In this document: positions 45,301 to 57,300 of the stretch, piece by piece
Layout: each line of letters begins with the position of its first letter
How positions within the stretch are numbered: position 1 is the first letter of the stretch
Source of the DNA: Metopolophium dirhodum
Taxonomy: Eukaryota; Arthropoda; Insecta; Hemiptera; Aphididae
Direction of reading: 5' to 3'
NCBI RefSeq assembly: GCF_019925205.1
Contig: NC_083562.1
Location: 6,944,001-7,008,000 of the forward strand
Length of the DNA stretch: 64,000 bases
Translations under genes and position numbers: made by a program
The notes under the pieces: model-generated
The model's database searches: none
Told to the model about the DNA's origin: nothing
Seen by the model: the letters and a program-made list of their open reading frames with translations, nothing else

Positions 45301-48300
45301 TACCGTGGTTGTCGACCGGAATGTGTTTTAAATGAAGATTGTGCTAAAGATAAAGCATGTGTGAAAAACAAATGCGTCAATCCATGTGTAGGCACTTGTG
45401 GAAACAATGCAATTTGTGAAGTTTATAATCATATACCAATGTGCCATTGTCCATCTGGAATGACTGGAAATGCATTTATTACATGTCATCAAATAGTGCT
45501 GCAGGAACCAGTGATACAAAATCCATGTTCGCCTTCGCCATGTGGTCCAAATAGTCAATGTCGAGATGTAAACAATCAACCGATTTGTACATGTTTACCT
45601 ACTTTCTTTGGATACCCTCCCAATTGTCGACCTGAATGTACTGTTAATTCGGATTGTTCTATGAACACTGCTTGTTTAAATCAGCGTTGTAGAGACCCGT
45701 GCCCGGGAACTTGTGGTATGAGTGCAGAATGCCAAGTCATAAATCATAATGCAATATGTAGTTGTCCACTACATTTAACGGGAGATCCATTTTCGAAATG
45801 CTACTATCCGGGTAAATAAAACATTAACTAACTTCAAGTTTTAAATAAAGTCTTTAGTATTATTTGAACGTGGAATATATAATTATTATATAAATTATTT
45901 TATTACAGTTGTATCAAAACCACAACAAGATCCGATTAACCCTTGCGTACCAAGCCCATGTGGACCTTACTCAGAATGCCATGTAACTTTGAACTCTTAC
46001 ACATGCACATGTTTACCAAACTACCAAGGATCACCTCCACAGTGTCGTCCAGAGTGTATTTCGAATAGCGATTGTAGATATAATTTAGCATGTATCAATA
46101 TGAAATGCAAGGATCCGTGTGTTGGTTCGTGTGGTTTAAATACTGAATGTCATGTATTTAACCATATACCTCAATGCACTTGTCTTCAAGGATTTGTTGG
46201 AAATCCTTTCGTATCATGTCATATTCATCAAGCACAGCGTAAGGATGATTTGTGTTTCTATCCCACCGTCAATTATAATTTGTTTTTAATAACTAATTTT
46301 ATCTACAACAGCCAACTCCAAAACTACGTCCATAATACTTTATTTTACGTTAAAATAATTTATTTTAAGTTAGATTTTAAGTTAAGATATTTACTAGTCA
46401 TAAGTATATTTTTAAATCTCCACATCTCAACTAATACAATTCAACGTCGTCTCTAGTTTAGTTTTATTTGAATATTTTAAGTAATGGTTTGTAAGATATT
46501 TGAAAAATGCATGCCTATAAATTGTTTTGCATGGTTTTATTGCACGATTATTATGTATTTGCATGGTAGTTATTTGTTTTATACTCAAGTATGAACGAAT
46601 ACCGACATGATACGTAATATATGTAAATTTTTTTTGCTCATAAAACCTAATTATCTAAATTATAGCTGTTCAACCAACACCAACATCACCATCGGATCCT
46701 TGTTACCCCTCACCGTGTGGACCTAATGCTAGATGTCGTGTTGAAAACCAGAATGCCATTTGTGAATGTTTACCAGAATATCAAGGAAATCCGTACGAGT
46801 CTTGTAGACCAGAATGCCTTGTTAGCTCTGATTGCACCATGAACAAGGCTTGTATTAGAAATAAATGCCAAGACCCATGTCCTGGTACATGTGGCATATC
46901 TGCTATATGTTTTGTGTCAAATCATATACCAATATGTTCATGCCCAGAAAGTTTAACTGGTGATCCTTTCCAAATGTGTCACCCAATACCAGTTAGAGGT
47001 AATAATTTCTTAAACTCCTAAGAATAATATTTGATCATTTATGTCAACGTTTATATTAATTTAAATTTCACACTAAATAGTACATATTATTATAACTTTT
47101 ATGTTAATATGATTATTTTATTAATTAATTTTATAAATAATTGTGTAGATCCAATTCCATCTGATCCATGTGTTCCGTCACCTTGTGGACCAAATACTCG
47201 TTGCCGCATAATGAATGGCGCTGCTATCTGTGAGTGTTTACAAGGATATGAAGGATCTCCATCAACAAGTGGATGCAGGCCTGAATGCGTGATTAGTCCT
47301 GATTGTCCTCGTAATAGAGCTTGCGTTAACAATAAATGTGTCGACCCGTGTATTGGTGTATGTGGGTATGATGCAATTTGTCAAACTATTAACCACAGCC
47401 CGGTTTGTTCTTGTCCACCACCCACTATTGGAGATCCATTTGTTGAATGTAAACAACAACCAGGTAAATGTTTTGTTTTTATTCAGATTTACGTATTATT
47501 CATATAATTTATTTACATATAAATATTACAACACCTATATTTTCTAACAGCTTTGCCAAGTGACCCATGTAACCCGTCCCCGTGCGGTAGCAATGGTCAG
47601 TGTAGAGTAATCGGAAAAGTTGCATCTTGTGTTTATCCGGAATGTATTATTAACCAAGATTGTCCAAGAGATAAGGCTTGTTTCACACAGAAATGCCAAG
47701 ACCCGTGTCGAGATGTTTGTGGATTAAACGCTATTTGTCAAGTAGTAAATCACAATGCTCTATGCTCATGTCCACCAGGATACTATGGAGAACCTAAACA
47801 GCAGTGCATAATACAACGAACACCAGGTAAAAAAATAAAACCAAATATAATGTAAATGTAATATATTATTATTTTATTATTATATTTGAATTAAAATTAA
47901 ATTTATATTTAAATTTATTTTTACACAAAAAAATAGAAATAATATGTGAAAGCCTAACCTCAAGATAAGATACTGGTTCTTATCTCATAATATAAAAAAA
48001 TACTAATTATTTGTAAAAGTAGTATCATAAATCGTTATTAATATAACCAATAAAATCATTGAAAAATAAAAATATCAAATAACTAATAATAATAAATACA
48101 ATAAGTATAAAAATTATTTTTTTTAGCAAACGATATATTTTATCTTGTGCTAATTATACTTATTTTTATACAAAGCAATAATTTTTATAAATATAAAATA
48201 GTAAATCCTATAGGTTTTTAAACCAATATTGAAGGGATCTCTTTTTCCAAATTTTTTTTTACTTATGTTTATTATTTTTCGATTTTAAATAATTTTTTAC

Positions 48301-51300
48301 TAATATTTTAATTGTGTTTTATTAATTATGGTGAATGCAAAATCATGAATGAAATTGACGCTTTTAAATTCTTAATAATACAAATATATTAAAAATTCTC
48401 TAGAATGGCATTGTTTTAAGATTTAAATGTTTTTCTTGATATTTTTATCATGGTCCTAAGGTCCTAAATGGTTTCATTTGGATTAAGACTTCTAATTATC
48501 GATATAGATGACTAATAATTATGTTTATATCATAATTTTTTAGAACCTAAGCCAGAATGTACTACTGATGGAGAATGTTCCAACGACAAAGCCTGTATAA
48601 ATTATGTCTGTAAAGACCCGTGTCAAGAATCACCAACTACTTGCGCGAGAAATGCATTATGCTATGTTCAGAAACACAGATCAGTGTGTGTATGCAGAGA
48701 TGGAATGACTGGAAATGCTCAAATACAATGTGTAGAAAGTAAGCTTTGATCAACAAAATATGCTTGTCTATAAATCTAAATTTAATTTTTATGACTTTTT
48801 CAGTTGGTTGTCGTGCTGATACCGATTGTCCACCAGAAAAATCATGTGTTAATGGAGATTGCGTTGACCCATGTGCTTACACTCATTGTGGTATCAACGC
48901 ACTTTGTCGAACTGATGGGTACCACAGAGCTAGATGTTATTGCCCTCCCGCGTATGAAGGAGATCCATTTGTAGAATGTAGAAGACCTGAATGTGTGGTC
49001 GATTCAGACTGTCCGTCAACATTAGCTTGTAGAAATCAACATTGTCAAAGTCCGTGTGATTGTGCTCCAACTGCGTTATGTAACGTGGCTAACCATATTG
49101 CTGCATGTAGATGTCCACCGGGTTACATAGGAAATCCTCATACTTCTTGTACTTTAAGTATGTAGTATAGTATATTAAATAGCTTTGTATTTTCATCGTT
49201 GTATAAATGTATAATATACCTATTGTTGATTTCGTAATGCACTTACTAATCAATTTTTTTAAATACTATTATTATTATTAGCTCCACTCGCTATTCCACC
49301 TCAGTGCACGATGGACTCGGACTGTGCTAGTAAGTTGGCCTGTTTCAACGGAGATTGCAAAAACCCATGTTATGAGATAAAACCATGTGGGCCAAATGCT
49401 GAGTGTATTGTAGTAGATACGTTACCTCATAGAACTATGTCATGTCAGTGTATTCCAGGCTATGTTGGCGATGCCGACATCCAATGTAAACTAGGTAATA
49501 AAAATTGTTTCCAAAATGAATTTAAGTTTATAAATATATCACAAACTAATTATATACAGCAAATTAAATTTCAGCCAATAACATTGATACCATATATAAT
49601 AGCATTACTAATTAATACTCCATTTTATGTGATTTCAGATTATAGCTGCTTATTTATTTCCTATAAAATATCCTCTTTTATATACCTATTTTAAGTGACA
49701 CATCAGAGTTCATATGAAAATATAATACAATTTAAATATTTGTGCAAACATGTTTTGTCAATCCCTTCACTTCCATTAGCTTTATTTCTGTTGTATATAC
49801 ATAAATTATATAGATTGACTTCATGTTGTATAAACCTTTTTATTATTACAGACCAAAATAATGAAATTATTTATATAATTTACTAAAGTGTGTTTTATTA
49901 TAGGTGCCCCATCATCAGTAGGTTGTATCTCTAATGACGATTGCCAACCGACAGATTTGTGCTTAAACCGTCAATGTGTTAATCCATGCACTGTATCTAA
50001 CCCTTGTTCATCTACTGCAATGTGCACAATTAATAATCACAAAGCCGTTTGTAAATGTCCAGACGGCCTTTCTGGTGATCCATTCATCAGTTGTTACAAA
50101 GGTAAGGGAATTTACAATTACCGTATACAGTGAAACATCTATCATTTAAAATGTATGAAACTCCAATGTAATTTTTAAATTTAAACATTTTACAGTACCA
50201 CTGGCTACACCAGAATGTACAACAGATTCTGAATGCCCAAGTTCTAAAATATGTGCCAATCAATATTGCCAAGACCCGTGTCAAATATCTAAACCATGTG
50301 ACACTACTGCTGAATGTGTTACAATTAACCATCGACCAATTTGTAATTGTCCAAATGGATGGGCAGGAAATCCTCAAATTCAGTGTTATAAACGTAATAT
50401 ATATTATTATCCTGAAATTATTAATGCCAATGATAAGTGATAACCATCTGTATGCTTACGCCTTTTTTTGTATGTTTCAGCTGGTTGCAAGACCGATAGC
50501 GATTGTGTTTATGATAAAGCATGCATCAACAGCAATTGTTTGAACCCATGTTCTACTCAGAGTTGTGGACATGGAGCTGATTGTATTGTACAAGCCCACA
50601 AAGCTCATTGCATTTGTCCGGCAGGTACACAAGGTTCACCAATGGTATCTTGCGTATCAGTAGTGTGCCAATATAATGAAGACTGTGCAGATCATGAAGC
50701 ATGCGACAGATTAAACAGAAGATGCAGACCTGTCTGTGAACAAGACACTTGTGCTGAGCAGGCAACATGTTTAGCCCAAGCTCACCAACCAACATGCACA
50801 TGTCTGAATGGCTTCCAAGGCAATCCTTACATTGAATGCATTGGTAAATTAAACATAAATGCCTCTGTTATGTTTTTAGTGTTTGGTAAACTTTAATTTT
50901 TGTTTTTAATTTAATATAGAATCAAGAGTACCATCAATAACTCCTGAGTGCACAACTGATTCTGACTGTCCATCACAACATGCTTGTGTAAATCAAAGAT
51001 GTCAAAATCCTTGTACCATTTCTGTACTCTGTTCGCCAGATCAAGAGTGCCATGTTCAAGATACAGTTCCATACAGAACAATTATGTGTCAATGTAGATC
51101 AGACACTGTAGCCACTATAGATGGCGGCTGCAAACCAATAGGTAAACTTTTTGTGAAGCTATACAAATTCACTCACCTAACTAACTACCTACTCAATTAA
51201 AGTAATTAGTAAATTAAGTGGATACTTGATATTTTTCAATTAATTAGTAATTATTTTAATATTTTATTTCATCAAATTAACAACTACATTTATTTAAATG

Positions 51301-54300
51301 CGTGCTATTTTTTAAACGAAAAAAATAATAATATACTAAACATTTTTTTCAGTTTCCATTACTCCTCAATGTAAAAGCGATCAAGAATGTCCATTATCAG
51401 AAAGATGTGTAAATCAAGGATGTGTAGAAGCATGTCGAATTGACCCATGTGGTATAAACGCACAATGTATCTCACAAAACCATCAAGCTGCGTGTACGTG
51501 TCCACCAGGATATACAGGAAACCCACACACAGAATGCTCACTTCGTAAGGATTAACATATATAAAACAAAATATGGAAAATTATTGTTTATTTGTAATTT
51601 ATTACTAACATTGTACACATTATTATAGAACAATCGATTCCAATACTACCACCTTCGCCAGAATGTACGAAAAACGATGACTGTGCGTCAGACACAACTT
51701 GCGTCAACCAAAGATGTATTAGTCCGTGCACTTTAGGAGACAGTTGTGGCCGTGGGTCATTCTGTCATTCACAAAACCACCAACCCATTTGCAGATGTCC
51801 CAACGGTTACACCGGAGACCCTCGCATAGCGTGCACTCCACGTAAAGATTATATTATTTATTCCTACGAATTACAATATATTTATATATATTTATATTTC
51901 ATGTTAATAGCATCGTCAGTACCAACCGTAGAATGTGTATCAAGCACTGATTGTACTGCAGAAGAATCGTGTATCAACAGAATGTGTGTGAGTCCATGTA
52001 ATTGCGGACCCAACTCGGATTGCAAAGTTAATAATCACTATCCTAGTTGTATTTGCAAGCCTGGGTATTATGGAAATCCCCAACAAGGCTGCATAAAAAG
52101 TAAATACACTTTATCAAATAGTCAATAAAACTATACTTAACATATAGTTTCATTATTCAATTAATTTGTTTTTGAAATATGACATAAACAAAGAATATTT
52201 GACAACATGATAATTATAATATATCTTTGAAATTTTCAGTGGGATGTATATCAGACGATCAATGTGCTTACGATAAACAATGTTACAACGGCGAATGTGT
52301 TCCACCGTGTTTATTGAGTGATCCTTGTGCACCAACAGCAAAATGTTACGGTGACAATCACCGTGCTGCGTGCCAATGTCCACCGGGTTACTTCGGCAAT
52401 CCGTTTGATAAATGTGAAAGAACTGAATGTACATACGATGTAGACTGTCCGTCAGATCGCATGTGCTTCGACCAGCATTGTATCAATCCGTGTACAGAAC
52501 AACACGGCACTCCGTGCGCATCAAACGCCATCTGCTCTGTCAGAAACCATGCCGCGGCGTGTAGATGTCCAGAAAACTTCCCGATGGGAGATCCAAATAC
52601 TTACTGTGAACGTTTACCACCACCTTTGTTCGGTGAACCAGAATGCAAAATTGACGTGGACTGTGCCAGTCGTCTTGCATGTATCAGAGAAAAATGTGTG
52701 AATCCGTGTCATGATATTAAACCCTGTTCAAATAGTGCCACGTGTGCTGTCTTGGACAGTGTACCAGTTAGAACAATGACGTGCACATGTTCCGAAGGAT
52801 GGGTGCTAAACGAAGGTGGAGAATGCAGACAAGGTTGGATTTTATTGTTAATGTCTATATATATTTTTTTTTCTAAACATTTTTTTCTAAAATACTTTTT
52901 TTTTGTAGTTGTTGTTTCCTCACCACCGGGATGTACTACAAACGACGACTGTCCATCAAACGAAGCATGCCTTAACCGACAATGCCGTAATCCTTGTAAT
53001 TGTGGTACAAACGCCCAATGTTTCGTTCAAAATCACCATCCGGTTTGTTCTTGCTTGGAAGGTTATGATGGAAATCCAAACTTTGCTTGCAGAATAGGTA
53101 TGTTTATATTACTGGCGGTTTTATTATAATATTCAGACCTGATTCGAACGACATTTTTATTTACTTCAATTCATATGAATGTGAGGTAGTACAATTTATA
53201 GCCTTTATGATTTTTGTACCCTGGCGTTAGGCTTTTACGATTGTGATATGATCGTTCTCTCTTTTTGGTCTGGGAAATATCATAACATACACCATCCCTC
53301 CTCTCCAAACGTGTTAGACTATTGTCTATCAGACAATCCACATTCTATTATGGGCAATACTAAAAAATCGTTGACTTTTAAATGGCATAATACAACACCT
53401 TTATTAATCATATTCGCATCTTATTTTTGTATGTACAGTGGGATGTAAGAGGAATTCCGAATGTGAATCCGGCAAGGCCTGTATCAACGGCCACTGTCTA
53501 AATCCGTGCATAGTAGAAGATCCGTGCGGCCCGAACGCCGAATGTTTCACGGTTGCCAGCCGCCCCGAGTGTCGGTGCAAGAGCGGTTATCGGGGAAACC
53601 CGTATGACCGGTGCCTGGTGATCGGCTGTCGCAGCAACAACGACTGTCCCAACGACCGATCGTGCATCAACGGCCAGTGTATAAACCCGTGCGTGTACGA
53701 ACACCCGTGTTCGTCGCAAGCCGAGTGCAAAGTACAAAATCATTTTGCCCTGTGCCGATGTCCCCCGGGAATGGCGGGCAACCCGTACGTGGCCTGCAGA
53801 CAGGAAGTGCAACCAGAGTGCAAGGAAGACGCCGACTGTCCGTCGCTATTGGCCTGTTTCGACAATGTGTGTCGTAACCCGTGCACCGCGCTGGAACCGT
53901 GCAAACGGCCAGCCGAGTGCGTGGTGATCGATTCGCTGCCGGTCAGGACCATGATCTGCGAATGTCCCAGCGGTTACGTGAGCAGCGGCAGCGGTACGTG
54001 CAAGATCACTCCACCGATGACGGCCGTAGCCTGTACCGCCGACACGCAATGCCCGTCTGACAGGGCTTGTCTGAACGGCAGATGCATAGATCCGTGCAAC
54101 TGCGGCCCGAACTCCGAGTGTAGAGTGTGGGACCATAAGCCGGTATGCTCTTGTCTGGCCGGATTCGACGGCAGCCCGGAGATCGACTGTTCGAGAGGTA
54201 CGAAAACGCACGTCTTTTATTCTATTCACTATAACTTGTATGATATAAAATAATTTTTATAATGCTCCTAAAAGCATAGCGAATAATACAGACTTAATTA

Positions 54301-57300
54301 ACAAGAAGTGTTAACTGATAAAATGATATACTATAAACGTATAACTATTAACAAAATAATTTCTGAACTATGGCTATCAACGTAGTATATAATTTATTAC
54401 CCATCATTATTTTCCATGTCAGGTATATCTATATCAGGATATGTATCAAACAAATTTCATTATTATTTCATAATGAGTGAAAATTTCAATTTTCAAATAT
54501 TTAAAATTCAGGCACCTACATACACCTACCTATTTAGCTATTTCTAGACGTCTTTATAACAGTGATTATGACATATGGTAAAACTTTGTGCCCTGATGGT
54601 GAGATGGAACCCATCAATTAATAATTATTATTACTCTGTCACACCTGCCCCACTGTGAACTTCCCTTAACTACGAGTAAAAAACCCGTTTCCATACTTTC
54701 AGCTGGATGTCGAAGCGAATCCGACTGTTCTGGTCAGCACACCTGCGTCAACCGTATCTGCGTGGCTGTGTGCGCCGCGGACGGTAGCAGTTGCGGAACC
54801 GCGTCTGAATGTTATGGCATCAACCATCAAGCCGTGTGCGAATGTCCGCCCGGAATGGCCGGAAACCCACAGATAGCCTGCGTGGTCGCCGGCTGTCGGT
54901 CGGACACGGATTGTCCTAGCGACAAGGCGTGCATAAACACCAAATGTATCGATCCGTGCACCAGAAATAATCCATGCGTGAAGCCAGCCGAGTGTACGGT
55001 GTACAACCACCGCACAGATTGCGCTTGTCCACCAGGTTACGTTGGGAACGCCGGAACTACTTGCAAACAAAGTACGTATCCAAAGGACGTCTGAGCGTCA
55101 GAGTTCAAAACAGGAATTAATTTTGAAAATCTTTTTTTTTTAGTCGAAGCCGGATGTCAAAGCGATTCCGAATGTCCATCACAGACGGGTTGCATTAACA
55201 AATTGTGCGTGAGCCCGTGCGACGTGTCTTCGCCGTGTGGAACCAACTCTAAATGCAAAGTCCTCGACACCTTCCCGATAAGAACAATGACGTGTGAATG
55301 TCTACCGGGTACACAAGGAAATGCAGCCATACGATGTGACGAAGGTAAGATGTTTTTTCAATTGTCAGTTACATTACCATAGTAAAACCCTGTTAAAGGT
55401 CAAACTGACCAAATAAGTTTTAAATAAATCTATTGAGGTTCTAAAAAAAACTTACTATCATTTTATAGAAACTGATTTGTATCCAATATTATAGCCAGTA
55501 AGTATCTAAAATCAAGACTTGCATTTGAAGAAAAAAATTTAATTTTACTTAATTTAGAATAAAAACGTTTTACAACTTTAGTGTTTATCGTTATTTAAAA
55601 TTTTAATAACAATAATATCTAATGGATACTACCGTATCCCGTAATGGTCAGGAAACGGGATAATATTTTTGAATTGTTTATAAAGGTAAAAATAAATCAC
55701 GTTTAATAATATTCTAAATGTTTCGTTAACCATTGTGTTTTATTTTTGTTTATTTTTTTCGTTCATCGTTTAAATCAGATTCAATTATATTTAAAAATGT
55801 AATCGTATTTACTTTTTTGTCGTGTATTAGATACGTTATAACCATAACATTTTTAGGCCTTTGTCTAAATATTTCGTCATAGTATTACGCTGTAACAAAA
55901 TAATAACGTCTGTATTTATTATATTTCAGTTTCAAAATGTCCAATTGATAAAGGCTACGTGAGGAATGATGAAGGAGAATGCGTGTGTCCTCCAGGTACA
56001 GCCCTGAACCAAGAAGACGAATGCCGTAGGTGCGTAGTCGAATTGGGATACAAGATCGACGAACGCGGCCATTGTGTATGCGCTCTGGACAGAGGATTGA
56101 TCATTGACGAGAGAGGACGTTGCATATGTCCGACCGAACACGGTTACAGTTTGAACATCTATGGACAATGCGTACCGAGTATGTAGTCAAACAATATGCT
56201 GTGATGATGATAATAACGTTTTTTTTATTAATATCACCGCCACGTTTTTTTTTACTTAATTGAAACTAAAAAAAAAATATTTTCAGAAAACACAACACAA
56301 CTCAGGACGGACTTCCCGAGACCAGACATGGTAGTCACGTGTCTGTCGGACGGAGTCCAAGTGGAAATCCATATTACAGAAAAAGGATTTAACGGAGTGC
56401 TTTATGTGAAGGGCCACAGTAAGAACGAACAGTGTAGACGAGTAGTATCGATGGCGCAAGACTCGTCACCCAAAACGGAAATATTCAAAGTCAACTTTGG
56501 AAACTGTGGACTTATACACATCAACGTGAGTTTAATAACAATAGGTGTTTATTTGTATTTTTTAGTCTCGGGTGTGTCGTAATATACAAATATTATGCGT
56601 GATTGCGTCACTGGCGATAAAAGCTACTGATTTTATAATTATTATAGTCCTAAGCTAATACTAACATTTATTGCGCACAACAGGGCCAGGCTAGTTTTGT
56701 GTTGGTCATACAGAAACATCCGAAATTAGTGACTTACAAAGCTCAAGCCTATCACATACGATGCGTGTACAACACCGGAGAACAGAACGTCACGCTTGGC
56801 TTTAACGTGTCCATGTTGACCACGGCTGGTACGATAGCGAACACCGGACCACCACCTACGTGTCTGATGAAGATCGTCACGCACACCGGACAAGAAATCG
56901 ATTCAGCCGAAATAGGTGACAACCTAATGCTACAAGTGGACGTCCAGCCGTCGAGTAAGTGTGAAAACGATTTATAAAATATGCTTAAAAATTAATATCG
57001 GACGCACGGTCACGTGTCGGTCACATGTGTACCGACTATTAACTAGACCAAGATACAGCTATTAAGTTGTATAATATATGTATTTAATTATAGAACATCC
57101 ATCCCCGTATAAAATACACATTATATAAATATCAGTTATAATTTCCTATTACCATTGAAAAATATTTGAAACGCCAAACTAATGTTTGGACTTTTGTGGC
57201 ACCCATTGTTACACTGTCATTTCCGTCACCAGTGACAATTAACCTATAATGATAAATCCTTTTATTGTAGGCATATACGGAGGATACGCCAGGAGCTGTG

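Larger units (their letters stand above)
16991..46238 (+). repeat. six-exon super-repeat array, 11 copies of A-B-C-D-E-F
   Basis: Unit bounds: 16991-19268, 19327-21635, 23181-25563, 25624-27877, 27982-30910, 31006-33197, 33269-35537, 35608-38263, 38264-40636, 40701-43443, 43528-46238. Each unit encodes about 635-645 residues. Class marks in order: A xNGAGSCxCLPEY..GNPYEGC; B REINxQAVCSCLP..GSPP; C G..PSCSC..GSPPNC with RDPCPGSCG; D a leading EGF with C-x4-C (CNNGVC) and second EGF IPMCRCP...GNAF; E TINSDC.xxxACSNQKC; F VxGxSPSCSCLPxFIGSPPNC with NMKCKDPCPG. The first two copies are more diverged, so their A-C classes are less certain. The D mark is unambiguous in all eleven. Confidence 0.88.

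Noticed and set aside
6052..46238. Regularly spaced repeats considered as a CRISPR or satellite array
   Set aside because: The repeats are protein-coding exons with splice sites and phase-1 introns; spacing reflects exon size.
49495..49886. Open frame continuing past exon 100 and a 63-codon frame
   Set aside because: Clear gtaata donor ends the module; the remainder is hydrophobic AT-rich noise.
53498..54229. Long antisense open frames (104 and 127 codons)
   Set aside because: They lie exactly opposite GC-rich exon 110 and are mirror products of its codon bias; no family signature.
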